64,000 nucleotides of DNA from CAZNXJ01 sp964577115 (GCA_964577115.1 CAZNXJ010000017.1:57699-121698); one strand, 5' to 3'. Shown: positions 30,601 to 38,445, counted from the first letter of the stretch. Notes: generated by a model from the sequence alone, not told the origin. Program-made: numbers and translations.

Positions 30601-31052
30601 TAGGTGGCGGCGATGTCGTCCGGCGATCGCTCGTGAACCTGGCGCAGTTGCTCGATCGCCTGTTCGATTTCGCCCGCCTGCTCGAGCACCTCAGCTCGCA
30701 AAACTCCCAGTCCACTGGCGTCGGGAGCGATTTCCAAGGCGCGTTCGAGCGCTTGCCGAGCCGCCTCCGTTTCACGCAGGCGCAAACGAGCCACAGCCAG
30801 GTTGGCCCACAGCGCTGGCTCGCGCGGCTCCTGCTCGATGGCCTCTTCCAGCAGCCGCGCGGCAAGCTCGTTTTCTTCGACGTCCAGCGCCGCGAGGCTC
30901 GTATGAAATTGAGCGACGGTCTCGGGCGATGCGGTTTGGCGTTTGACGAACGTCCAGCCCCGAAGCCACCAGAGGGCGCCCAGCACGAGGGCCACGATAA
31001 GAACTAGACCGGCGATGAGAGGCCGGCGCGAGCTACCTGGTCGAGCGTTCAT
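27606..31052 (-). CDS. Large membrane-anchored TPR / FG-GAP / UnbV protein
   Basis: An 1148-residue protein anchored by an N-terminal helix (residues ~12-32, LIAGLVLIVALVLGALWWL). Residues ~40-260 are TPR-like helical repeats (EPALWANLAVARLRLRETEA, APDASGLGVLRAEVLEQAGE). Residues ~290-620 are FG-GAP/VCBS propeller repeats (DFDIDGDLDLLVVKQG, DLDSDGDVDLAILN, DTNGDGHLDLIGV). An UnbV-type domain follows (~625-690; VHFGLGHHRMANVARIVWP). The last ~450 residues start CPWVFTYDGNEFQFVKDF and form a conserved-looking unknown region rich in Trp and acidic residues. TPR plus FG-GAP/UnbV proteins occur in several environmental phyla without known function. It overlaps the upstream gene by ATGA. Confidence 0.9.
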   Translation of the reverse strand: MNARPGSSRRPLIAGLVLIVALVLGALWWLRGWTFVKRQTASPETVAQFHTSLAALDVEENELAARLLEEAIEQEPREPALWANLAVARLRLRETEAARQALERALEIAPDASGLGVLRAEVLEQAGEIEQAIEQLRQVHERSPDDIAATYYLASLLGQIRSEETDREQLALLMDILQRAPQNLRAQAEAARLAATLQLEDELRTVLGQLQTQSESWPESAREQLANAQQALQEGDFRRAAVSLTFMENVLKPEAIYQEALAQLGVFSAGSVGSPMRSFVHLELPPPQAADADHDMTFQLEGISGEGVPNVVLAVQPEGDQPSPLVVTIADGALFVGETRLELPGTSDNNTTSRIAVADLNFDFRQDLAVVGDAGIFIYLQQEDGTFQRQAIESEAFTQSWDAAWPIDFDIDGDLDLLVVKQGERAAWLRNNGDMTFSLVGDFEAAQNAIQLSPADLDSDGDVDLAILNADGAIAVWWNERNGAYVEAPAIDDRAVALTTGDADRDGRFDLVYLKAGGDVKRASWDDAGTWTLEELAQWQSPAAEGAAGSVFLAVADLDNNGAVDILASRPEETAIWLGAEDGSWTPLANAPLLLVYSIADTNGDGHLDLIGVSDDRAQIALNRSAAGYSWQVLRPRANTAAGDKRINSFGIGGRIEVRAGSLVQAATIQAPRVHFGLGHHRMANVARIVWPNGTVQAEFDLSANQETLAGQRLKGSCPWVFTYDGNEFQFVKDFIWRSPLGLRINAQATAGVIQTEDWIKLPGDRLAAVDGRYLIRITAELWETHFFDHIRLMVVDHPEDVEIFVDERFVPNAAPARRVIATTPPQPLRDLADHHGASLEEELREIDGRYADRFALGEYQGVAEEHWVEFQLPDDAESDRPVLLVGHGWVYPTDSSVNVALSQGGGPKPFGLMLEQRDADGAWQVVLDNLGFPAGKNKDVVISIPAESLSAGSRQFRLRTNMEIYWDWLGWCYEQPDATVEVIDVPLAVGDLRARGYSKLLPIDRRRPDTPIYKRVATGQPWLDLEGFYTRFGDVRELLADIDDRYVIMNAGDELVLEFTVPEVAANSGFRRDFVLVGDGWVKDGDFNTSFSRWVHPLPTHDDGDYEGPLLPIEQDPVYLRFPEDWRDYHTRYVTPRRFQQGLWPKP

Positions 31053-31675
31053 GCGTTTTCTTGTGTCTCCGTTGCCATTTGTTTTGGAGCAGTTCGATGG
31101 GCCCCCTGCGCTGTGTCAGTCGGCGCTGCGGCCGAACGCCAGCGGGTCCTCCGGCGAATAATTGCGAACATCCAGAAGGCGCTTAGCAGGGCAAAGGGAA
31201 ATAAATAAATCAGCAGGTCCCAAGCTCCGTAACCGGGGGGGGTCGATTCAACCTCCAGAGTCAACTCCTCCTCATGGCCACTCGGAGTCGTAAGTTGAAC
31301 TCCGACGGTCCACATATCACGCCGGTCGAAGTATGGCCGCACTTCGAATTGCAGACGATTCCGCAGATCCTGCTGAGATGCTTCATAGCTGGCCTTGGGT
31401 AGCCGCTCACTGACCGGCTGCGTCCAAAAGGAAACCTCCGGCACGGTGCTCGGCATCCCGCCATCTTCGTCTTCGATAATGACAAAGAACTGCGCGTCGC
31501 CAATGTCCGGATCGGCCCAAACATCCACTTTGTACCCGGCGACGCGCTGGTCGACTACCAGCGGAAACGGGGGACCTTCATGGGCTGCCGCTTCGGACGC
31601 GTTGCTCGCCGCGACGAGCGCAACCAGTAGCATAAGACGAGCATCACACCAGGGGCGCGGCCGACGGGCAGGCAT
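31049..31675 (-). CDS. Hypothetical exported, C-terminally anchored protein
   Basis: A 208-residue protein with a signal peptide (LMLLVALVAASNASEAAA). The ~130-residue beta-rich external domain (VDQRVAGYKVDVWADPDIGDA...) is followed by a C-terminal helix (LLIYLFPFALLSAFWMFAII, ~155-175) and a basic cytoplasmic tail. The start at 31675 is preceded by GGGAG and overlaps the polyferredoxin gene by 32 bp. An in-frame ATG at 31633 would trim 14 residues but lacks a ribosome-binding site. The stop overlaps the start of the TPR/UnbV gene. Topology places the folded domain outside, next to the UnbV proteins. No family recognised. Confidence 0.75.
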   Translation of the reverse strand: MPARRPRPWCDARLMLLVALVAASNASEAAAHEGPPFPLVVDQRVAGYKVDVWADPDIGDAQFFVIIEDEDGGMPSTVPEVSFWTQPVSERLPKASYEASQQDLRNRLQFEVRPYFDRRDMWTVGVQLTTPSGHEEELTLEVESTPPGYGAWDLLIYLFPFALLSAFWMFAIIRRRTRWRSAAAPTDTAQGAHRTAPKQMATETQENA

Positions 31676-33191
31676 GCCAATCTCCCAAGAAGGTGCCGCG
31701 CATGTCCATCGGCTGCGTCATGATCCAGACCGCGGCGATGAACAACAACAAGGACAAGACTCCCCATGGCGCGAAGCTCGACCAGGTCCGCTCCGGTGCC
31801 ATCTCGCGGGCGATCGACCAGGCGATCATCCAGGAGCCGAGCAGGCCCAAACCCATGAACCCAAGTTCCATGGCATAGACGAGTGACTCGGGAAGGCCGC
31901 CCAAATGCCAGAGTGGCTCGCCTAACAGCGACCAGCCGAACGCTTCCCGCGCTGCATTCTGAGCGACGGGGATGATCGTGAAACATCCTGTGAAAAAGTG
32001 AAAGCCGTAGTGTGCGAGCCAGACACCGAAGCCGAGCGGCAACAGGGACCGAGCAAAGCGGTTCACGAGCGTCAAAAGTGACTCGGTGCTGCCCGCCGCC
32101 GAACGTGATACGGCCGCAGCGGCTCCTAGTAATACGGCCGGCTCGACGATCAATGCGAACCCAAAGATCCCCCCCAGAATCGGCCATTCCACGCGAAGGC
32201 CCGTTACGTTCGCTACCCATTGCTCGAGCGCGTACACCGGGCTGATCATCGCGAACGCGTTCAGCAGGGCTCCGAAAGTGAATACGACGGCGAGCACGGT
32301 CATGTCCAGCCGCCGTTCGATCTTGCCCAATCCGGAACGCACGCCGCTCACCGCCAGCTGTTCGCCAGGCACACGGGCCAGGATTCCGACGTTGTCATGC
32401 GGGCAAGCATAGACGCAGTCCAGGCAGAAGGTGCAATCGAGATTGCCGACTTTGCGCGGCTGGAATAATGCCAGTTCGCATCCGCGCTGGACAATGGGCA
32501 GCGGATTGGCCCCGGTCGCAGTAGTTGGTTCCTCCGGGGCACGCCTGCCACGAATACAGTCTTTCGTTGTGCACGTGGTGCAGACGTTGTGATCACGGAC
32601 GGTGACTTCGAGCGGGGAAACGGTTGAACCCAGAAAGTTGAATTGGCCAACCGGGCAAACGTATTTGCAGAATGCTGCACGGCGAAACAGCATGTCTATT
32701 GCGAGCGCCGCGGCGAAGTAGGCGACAATCAAGACTCCCGTCCACCAGGCGTCCGACCACAAGTCGAACAACTCGTAGACAAACAGCACCGCCACAAACA
32801 GGACGATGGCCGTCCATTTGTTGCGCAGCCAGCGCGGCCAGTCCCAGCGTGGCGTAAACCAGCGGCGCGCAAGTTCCCGGGGCAGCATGAACGGACACGC
32901 CATGCAGAACAGATTGCCGGCCACGACGAGGGCCAGCACCACCAGCCCTCGGAAATGCACCCAGGTCAGCAACGTCGCAAGGTTCTTCGGCGCGAACTCG
33001 GGACCCCAGAACGCATGCGCGATCATCAGCAGGCTGATGGCGAAGACGGGAATCTGTAGTGCTATGCGCGAATAACGCCAGCGCAGCAGCTGCCCCAGCA
33101 AAGGAATACGCAGCAGATCGAACGAAGCACACCGGTTCTCGGGCGGGGCTGAATGGTAGGAGGACGGGGATCGTTCGGCGACGGTACTCAC
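31644..33191 (-). CDS. Membrane polyferredoxin, NapH/CcoG/NosR-C type
   Basis: A 515-residue membrane protein with several helices. Cys motifs sit at CMACPF (Cys96, Cys99), CKYVCPVGQFN, CTTCTTKDC, and CTFCLDCVYACPHDNVG. These are the hallmark of the NapH/CcoG/NosR C-terminal polyferredoxin group, which moves electrons from quinol or other donors across the membrane. The start is GTG, overlapping the stop of the FixH-like gene (GTGA), with AAGGA just upstream. About 250 further residues of helices follow the clusters. No cbb3 oxidase, nitrate or N2O reductase gene is in the window, so the electron acceptor may be the UnbV/UnbU proteins encoded downstream (inference). Confidence 0.88.
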   Translation of the reverse strand: MSTVAERSPSSYHSAPPENRCASFDLLRIPLLGQLLRWRYSRIALQIPVFAISLLMIAHAFWGPEFAPKNLATLLTWVHFRGLVVLALVVAGNLFCMACPFMLPRELARRWFTPRWDWPRWLRNKWTAIVLFVAVLFVYELFDLWSDAWWTGVLIVAYFAAALAIDMLFRRAAFCKYVCPVGQFNFLGSTVSPLEVTVRDHNVCTTCTTKDCIRGRRAPEEPTTATGANPLPIVQRGCELALFQPRKVGNLDCTFCLDCVYACPHDNVGILARVPGEQLAVSGVRSGLGKIERRLDMTVLAVVFTFGALLNAFAMISPVYALEQWVANVTGLRVEWPILGGIFGFALIVEPAVLLGAAAAVSRSAAGSTESLLTLVNRFARSLLPLGFGVWLAHYGFHFFTGCFTIIPVAQNAAREAFGWSLLGEPLWHLGGLPESLVYAMELGFMGLGLLGSWMIAWSIAREMAPERTWSSFAPWGVLSLLLFIAAVWIMTQPMDMRGTFLGDWHACPSAAPLV

Positions 33192-33586
33192 TTCGTCCTT
33201 ACCCCAGGGACATCCACCTTGTGCTCCACTGTTCGGCCATCCGGCAGCCGCGCGTTGACTAGTAGAAACCAGTCGCCGCCCATGGTGAACTCAAGCGTCC
33301 CCTCATACTGCCCGGGTTTTACTTCGCTCAGGTCTGCGAACGAGGGTTTCATGCCCGCATGGTTCATATTGCCTTCGACGCGTACGTTGGCTCCTTCGAG
33401 CGGCTTGCCGCTTGCGTCGGCCAGCGTCAAAGACAGGTTCGAAGTCCCAACCTCCGGTGGCGACGGGTCCAAAACCACGTCGACTTGAGCGTCGGAAATC
33501 TGACTGGTGTTCGGGCGGCACCCCGTCATAACGAGCAGCACGGCCGCCAAGGCGAGCGCCGCCCACGCCAAACTTTTTTCGAGCAC
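33188..33586 (-). CDS. FixH/YtkA-like lipoprotein
   Basis: A 132-residue protein. The GTG start at 33586 has GAGG about 9 bp upstream. The N-terminal signal AWAALALAAVLLVMTGC has a lipobox cysteine. The ~100-residue immunoglobulin-like domain (DVVLDPSPPEVGTSNLSLTLADASGK segment) resembles FixH/YtkA proteins. It contains MNHAGMKP, a Met/His motif reminiscent of copper-binding YtkA/PCuAC-like proteins. FixH normally partners FixG/CcoG, and the next gene is the CcoG-like polyferredoxin, overlapping by 4 bp. Copper binding is a hypothesis only. An alternative ATG at 33619 lacks a ribosome-binding site. Confidence 0.75.
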   Translation of the reverse strand: MLEKSLAWAALALAAVLLVMTGCRPNTSQISDAQVDVVLDPSPPEVGTSNLSLTLADASGKPLEGANVRVEGNMNHAGMKPSFADLSEVKPGQYEGTLEFTMGGDWFLLVNARLPDGRTVEHKVDVPGVRTK

Positions 33587-33588
33587 TT

Positions 33589-33783
33589 TCAATCGACCTC
33601 GGGTTTCCTGGCGGTCCATAACAGAACGATGCTGCCCACGGCGGCAAACGCGCAAACTCCCAACACTGCGCGAGCTCCGTACATCTTCTCCGGAGGTTGA
33701 TTGCCGGCCCACGTCCACCCGGCCGCGGCAAGCGTCAGGAGTACCAACAGGAACAGCGTGATGACGGATCGGACGAGGTTCAT
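33589..33783 (-). CDS. Small two-helix membrane protein
   Basis: A 64-residue protein with two hydrophobic segments, ~5-25 (RSVITLFLLVLLTLAAAGWTW) and ~38-56 (AVLGVCAFAAVGSIVLLWTA), joined by a short polar loop. It is the first gene of the tight operon, ending 2 bp before the GTG of the FixH-like gene. AAAGG lies about 13 bp upstream of its ATG. No family recognised. Its position suggests a small subunit or assembly helper of the same envelope system. Confidence 0.65.
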   Translation of the reverse strand: MNLVRSVITLFLLVLLTLAAAGWTWAGNQPPEKMYGARAVLGVCAFAAVGSIVLLWTARKPEVD

Positions 33784-33985
33784 GCTGGGTCACAACCTTT
33801 CTCAAACAGGCGATAACTGGCGAAGAAGCACAGCGCGATCTACGCCTGTACACGCCGCATGGCGCAGCCGGAAACGCAGCCCCCAATCTCGGTCGTTCAG
33901 CGGGCCGCGGTAAGCCCCGTCCGGCGCATCCTGGCAGCCAGCCTCATGGGGCGCCGCTCGCTAGCTGCCACCTTCCCCCTACGCG

Positions 33986-34573
33986 TCAGCTGGTCGCCGC
34001 GCGCGGATGCCACGCGCACGAGCAGTTCTGATGAGCTGCTTCGCCGGGCAGAGGGAACATGTGATAGAACATCGCGATGACCATGGGGACGAAGACAATC
34101 GTGTTGTAGAAGAGATGCAGCTCAACGCGCGGAATGAAGAACTGTGCAAGGCTCATGGGTACCGGCGCGTCAAACAGATTGCGCTGGAAGATGGCCTGCC
34201 CTTGAAGCAGCGCGTGCTCGATGTGGTGCCAGAACTGGATCCAGAACGCCAGCATCCACCAGCGGTACGACTGGCCGACGAAGCCTGTGCGCAAGATCCA
34301 GAATCCAATCAACATCACGAGCGCGTAGCCGTAATGTAACGCTTCGGAGGTGATCATCCAGGGAAACCAGAGCCCCAGGACGCCGCGTGCTTCCTTGAGC
34401 GGCCAATGCAGGACGTAGATCTGAAGCGCCTGCACCAAGTGTTCCGCCCAATGAGCGAGCACGATTGCCGTATAGATCCACAGTCCCTGTTTGTGCCAGG
34501 GCCCGTTGAGCTTTTCCATCCAGGTCATGTTCTTTTCCGTGCCCGGAAGCGAACAGGCCGCGGTGCTCGCCAT
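33986..34573 (-). CDS. His-rich polytopic membrane protein
   Basis: A 195-residue protein with four predicted helices. The ATG at 34573 follows a strong GGAGG; an ATG at 34705 is less likely. Helices carry histidines in regular positions: VLAHWAEHLVQ, SEALHYGYAL, FWIQFWHHIEHALL and IAMFYHMFPL. This pattern suggests haem or metal coordination inside the membrane. The C-terminus holds a further cluster, AAHQNCSCAWHP. No family recognised. It lies 202 bp upstream of the operon at 33783-24897 on the same strand and may be co-regulated with it. Alternatives are a cytochrome b-like subunit or a di-metal enzyme. Confidence 0.7.
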   Translation of the reverse strand: MASTAACSLPGTEKNMTWMEKLNGPWHKQGLWIYTAIVLAHWAEHLVQALQIYVLHWPLKEARGVLGLWFPWMITSEALHYGYALVMLIGFWILRTGFVGQSYRWWMLAFWIQFWHHIEHALLQGQAIFQRNLFDAPVPMSLAQFFIPRVELHLFYNTIVFVPMVIAMFYHMFPLPGEAAHQNCSCAWHPRAATS

Positions 34574-34773
34574 ATGACTGCCTCCGACGAGAATGTGTCT
34601 GATGAGATGAATGACACCAACACGATGATAGCCGAAAAAAAATCGCATCTCCAGCATGAGGAACCCGCGGCCGACCACCGGCGCGCATTGCCGAATGGTT
34701 CCCATGGCTAACGTGAGGGGGCAAGGCGGGCCCGCTCTGCGAAAGATGGAGCCGTGAGGATTGTGCCGGTCGG

Positions 34774-35961
34774 CTAGTTCGAGGTGATCGGAACGAGCTT
34801 ACGGACGCGATGATTGATCGTATCGCTGATGATCAGCGATCCGTCCGCAGCCTTTACTACGCCGTGCGGCTGCCAGAGGGGGGCTTCGGTCGCGAGGATG
34901 CCGTCACCCTCGAACCTATGTTTTTCCGGGCCCACTCCGGCAACGGTATAGAGCCGCTGCCGCCGAATATCGTAGGCGCGGATGACGTTGTTCTCGCCCT
35001 CGGCCAGGTAAAGGATCCCGTCCGGCGAAATCTTCATTCCCCGGGGGCCGTCCAATGTGGCTTTGAGCGGATCGCCGCCATCACCCGTATGGCCACGCTG
35101 GCCCGTGCCCGCAATGTGGCGGATCACGCCCGTTTCCAAGTCAACACGCCAGATGCGATGCAAAGAAGATGACGCGACCCACAGGCCGCCGTCGTAAATA
35201 GCTAAGCCCTGGGGTGTCGACAGCGGCTCGCTACGGGCCATTGCTCCATCTTGGGGAACTCCCTCGCGGCCATTGCCGACGAACGTCTCGATCCGGCCGG
35301 TTCTCGCGTCGATCCGTCGCACCCGATGATTCAGGATGTCTCCGATATAGATGTTGTCGTGTTCGTCCAGCGCGAAGCTGTGCGGATAACGCAGACGAGC
35401 CTCGCTCGCCGGACCGCCGTCGCCGCTGTCGCCAGGCGAGCCATCTCCGGCGATCGTGGAAATGATTCCGGTCTTCGCATCGACGCGCCGCAGCGTGTGG
35501 TTGCGCATGCAGAGAATCAGCATGTTTCCCTGGGAATCGAACCGCACCTCGTACGGTTCGTTCAGCAGCGCCTCGGTCGCCGGGCCGCCGTCACCCGCGT
35601 AGCCCACCTTGCCGCAGCCGGCGACGCTTTTCAGCACGCCGGTTGTTTGATCGAGACGCAGGACACGGTGGCTGCCAATTGCCGTCATATAGAGCGCTCC
35701 GTCTGGCCCGTATTCCACACCGAACGGCAAGTCCACGGGCACCTCGCGCGCGTCCGGAGCCTCCTCCGGTGTGTCGCCCGGCATTCCGTTACCGGCAATC
35801 GTCTCGATGCGGTACTGCGGGACGTGGGCTGAGTCGGCCTGCACCGTGACGGATTCGGGCGGACCCGCTTCGCCACCTTCAGCGAGACAATCCGTTCCAG
35901 CCGTTACCCAAAGTGTCCCAAGCACTAGGCCCGCGCTAAGGCGCATGATCCAAGCCATCAT
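34774..35961 (-). CDS. Secreted NHL-repeat beta-propeller protein
   Basis: A 395-residue exported protein. The start at 35961 gives a signal peptide (IMRLSAGLVLGTLWVTAGTDCLA). The body is a six-bladed NHL propeller: repeats such as PFGVEYGPDGALYMTAIGSH, PYEVRFDSQGNMLILCMRNH and PHSFALDEHDNIYIGDILNH. Each ends in HRV(R/L)R-D, and they are separated by GxxGDGGPA loops. NHL proteins bind ligands or partners and some have lactonase-like activity. It lies 200 bp upstream of the His-rich membrane protein on the same strand, and co-function is possible but unproven. Confidence 0.85.
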   Translation of the reverse strand: MMAWIMRLSAGLVLGTLWVTAGTDCLAEGGEAGPPESVTVQADSAHVPQYRIETIAGNGMPGDTPEEAPDAREVPVDLPFGVEYGPDGALYMTAIGSHRVLRLDQTTGVLKSVAGCGKVGYAGDGGPATEALLNEPYEVRFDSQGNMLILCMRNHTLRRVDAKTGIISTIAGDGSPGDSGDGGPASEARLRYPHSFALDEHDNIYIGDILNHRVRRIDARTGRIETFVGNGREGVPQDGAMARSEPLSTPQGLAIYDGGLWVASSSLHRIWRVDLETGVIRHIAGTGQRGHTGDGGDPLKATLDGPRGMKISPDGILYLAEGENNVIRAYDIRRQRLYTVAGVGPEKHRFEGDGILATEAPLWQPHGVVKAADGSLIISDTINHRVRKLVPITSN

Positions 35962-36182
35962 GTCGAGTTCCAACGGAATTGTGTTCGCGAAATCTTGTGG
36001 GGCTCTGCAACAATGCAATCGTCGAGTACGTCGCTTGTGGAAGCTCGCGACGCGGCCGAGCCATTGGAATCGATCGCCATGCGCGATTCAATGCGCCGCG
36101 GTGGCCTGCTGCCGTCTCGGCCGATGACGCTCGGAACCCGGCAAGCCGTTCCGCCCCAACGCACGACATTCGTCATTTCACT

Positions 36183-36764
36183 ATGAACGCAACACGCCCA
36201 TGGATCGACCGATGGCGGAGCCGGCATGTTCTCGCGCCGTGGTTGTTCATTCTTGCCGTGTTCTGGGGCTCGCTACGGCTACTGGGACGCGAGTGGCTTA
36301 GTGACTCGGGGTTCGGCGTGTGGACCGGGGCGCAGACGCTGCACACATCCCAGTGGATGGCCGATCCGTACACGTTCACCCACGTGCTGCACGGCGTTTT
36401 GTTCTACTGGATGCTCTTACCCTTCCGACGACGCTGGACGCTCGAACACCGGTTCCTGGCCGCGACGCTGATCGAAGCTGCCTGGGAGATTCTGGAGAAC
36501 ACGCCGCTGGTCATCGAGCGGTATCGGAACAACACGATGTCGCTCGACTATTACGGCGACAGTATTCTCAACGCGACGTGTGACTTGTTCGCCGCGCTGT
36601 TTGGCTTTGGCCTGGCAGCCAGGTTCTCGTGGAAATGGGTGCTTCTCATGGCGGTTATCGTCGAGCTCGCCCTGGCCTACTGGGTGCGCGACAACTTGAC
36701 ACTGAACGTGCTTATGTTCCTGTGCCCGCTCGACAGTCTCAAACAATGGCAGATGGGCGGTTAG
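36183..36764 (+). CDS. DUF2585 family membrane protein
   Basis: A 193-residue integral membrane protein of the DUF2585 (UPF0314) family. It has about four to five helices, with the signatures THVLHGVLFYWMLLPF, EAAWEILENTPLVIERYRNN and DYYGDSILNATCDL. The acidic/aromatic EILENTPLVIERYR segment lies between helices and is diagnostic. Function is unknown. The family is best known from alphaproteobacteria. The ATG at 36183 was preferred to an upstream in-frame start at 35979, which would add 68 poorly conserved, Arg-rich residues. Confidence 0.88.
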   Translation: MNATRPWIDRWRSRHVLAPWLFILAVFWGSLRLLGREWLSDSGFGVWTGAQTLHTSQWMADPYTFTHVLHGVLFYWMLLPFRRRWTLEHRFLAATLIEAAWEILENTPLVIERYRNNTMSLDYYGDSILNATCDLFAALFGFGLAARFSWKWVLLMAVIVELALAYWVRDNLTLNVLMFLCPLDSLKQWQMGG

Positions 36765-36789
36765 ACGCGAGGCACGTGGGACGAGCCAA

Positions 36790-37296
36790 TCAAGCTGGCG
36801 TGAGTGCCGTGATCAGCTCGGCAAACTGCGGATAAGCGTCGAGCAGCTCAGCGCGATCACCTGTTTCGTAGTCGGCATAGTCAAAGCCCGGCGCCATCGT
36901 TGTTCCCATCAGCGCGAACACGCCTCCTGGAATCAAACGGCAGCCCTGCCAAACGCCTCCCTTGACGATGACCTGAGGACGCATGCCGGTGCGAAGGTCG
37001 GTCCCCAACTTGACCACCGAGCCGGACCCGTCGGGCTGTAGCTGAAGCATCTCGACCGGATCGCCGAGATAGAAGTGAAAGGCCTCATCGCCCGGCAGCC
37101 GATGCATGGCCGAGAACGTCTCGGGCGTGAGCAGATAATAAATCGCTGTGCTGAGGTTGCGGTCTCCGGTATATCCGTCCGGCAACACACTGGACGGCAA
37201 GCGGTGAGGCGAGCGATACGTTTCGATGAAGTAACCGCCTTCCCGCGGATGCGGCTGTAATTGGAGCAGATCGAGAACCTCTTGCGCGCTGAGCAT
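36790..37296 (-). CDS. Cupin-fold DUF985 protein
   Basis: A 168-residue DUF985 cupin. Family motifs are LQPHPREGGYFIETYRS (residues ~12-28), STAIYYLLTPETFSAMHRLPGDEAFHFYLGDP (shown by position, ~49-80) and GCRLIPGGVFALMGTTMAPGFDYADYE. The Tyr/His-rich barrel interior resembles small-ligand-binding cupins. The enzymatic activity of the family is unknown. It is convergent with the DUF2585 gene, 26 bp between stops. Confidence 0.9.
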   Translation of the reverse strand: MLSAQEVLDLLQLQPHPREGGYFIETYRSPHRLPSSVLPDGYTGDRNLSTAIYYLLTPETFSAMHRLPGDEAFHFYLGDPVEMLQLQPDGSGSVVKLGTDLRTGMRPQVIVKGGVWQGCRLIPGGVFALMGTTMAPGFDYADYETGDRAELLDAYPQFAELITALTPA

Positions 37297-37356
37297 CCTG
37301 CGCCTCCTAGTAAAACACGTGCCGGCGAATTCCCCGCTCTTTATCGGCCCAGGACA

Positions 37357-38445
37357 TCAGGGCTCTGCAGCGTTCGCTCGACCTGTACCGTTGTGAAGCA
37401 ATCCGATCTGCTCGGCTGGGGCTTGCTCGGGAAGCGCAAAAATTAACGCCGCGGTCGCCCAACTGGCCGCGGCGATCGAGATGAATTGATCCTTGCCGTG
37501 TGGATACCCGGATTCGAAATACGTCTGAAACGGATCACTGCGCGACGTGACGTGCCACGATCCGTCCTCGTGTTGGACATCGAGCAGGAAACGGAGACCG
37601 CGTTGATAGGCGGAGTCGCGCGGCGAGAGGCCGCCAGTTTCATAAAGTGCGGCCAGTACGGATCCGGTCGCGTAGGCATCGCTATCCATGTCGTCAAGCT
37701 GCGGCCAGCCGCCATCGTCTCGCTGCCGGTCGATAAGGTCGCGCTGCGCTTGCTGGACAAGGTCATTCGAAGGATCAAGAAGGTGCAGCGCTCGCAGCCG
37801 AAAGACGCGATCTTCGGTGTCGTTGGCCGACGCCGTTCTTAGCCAGTTGTCAACTTGCTTTAAGCGGTTATCAATTCGCTGCTGCTGAGACGCTGTGCCA
37901 TATGATTTTAACCCGCGCAGCGCGACGTACGTCGTGGTAAAGGGACTTTGCTCGGTCGGCGGCCGTCGAGCGCCGGAGGCCCAGTGATCACGATCCTGCT
38001 GGTAGAGAAGCAGGTACTCGGCTACCGCCTCCGTGGCCTCGTCGGCCGGCCAGCGTCCGGCCGCGAGGGCCCACAGGGCATAGCCCGCCGTGTCGGCCTG
38101 CCCGCCCGTGCCTTTGCCTTCCACAAAGCGATCACGATGCTTCTCCAGAAAATCAGCAATGAAACGAAGCTGCGATTCCAGATGCGGCTCGTCGATCGTA
38201 AACCCGCGCGTGCGGGCGGCTGTCATCGCGATGATGGGCAAGCCTTGGTTGTGGCAGGTAAAGCATTGCTTTCGCTGCTCCATCGAGCCTCGCGCGCCGG
38301 CCTCGAGCAAAGGCAGCGACTTCTCGATCGCCGCCGTAAGCACCTCGGCGCGGATCGGCTCCTCATCGGCCGCATGAGCCGGCAGCGCGGAGGCCACGAT
38401 GAGCACTGAAATGGAGAACGCGGATAGGGAAAATGCTGCTTTCAC
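37357..38445 (-). CDS. Exported squalene-cyclase-fold protein with CxxCH motif
   Basis: A 362-residue exported protein (signal SAFSISVLIVASALPAHA). It contains CFTCHNQGLPI near residue 61, a c-type haem motif. About 270 residues follow with repeated alpha-hairpin/QW-like motifs (DDGGWPQLDDMDSDAYATGSVL, DGSWHVTSRSDPFQ). These belong to the (alpha/alpha)6 barrel of the terpene cyclase/prenyltransferase superfamily. The catalytic DxDD motif of squalene-hopene cyclase is not seen as such (DDMDSDAY is the nearest), so it is probably not a cyclase. Such proteins are widespread in planctomycetes with unknown role. Confidence 0.82.
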   Translation of the reverse strand: MKAAFSLSAFSISVLIVASALPAHAADEEPIRAEVLTAAIEKSLPLLEAGARGSMEQRKQCFTCHNQGLPIIAMTAARTRGFTIDEPHLESQLRFIADFLEKHRDRFVEGKGTGGQADTAGYALWALAAGRWPADEATEAVAEYLLLYQQDRDHWASGARRPPTEQSPFTTTYVALRGLKSYGTASQQQRIDNRLKQVDNWLRTASANDTEDRVFRLRALHLLDPSNDLVQQAQRDLIDRQRDDGGWPQLDDMDSDAYATGSVLAALYETGGLSPRDSAYQRGLRFLLDVQHEDGSWHVTSRSDPFQTYFESGYPHGKDQFISIAAASWATAALIFALPEQAPAEQIGLLHNGTGRANAAEP

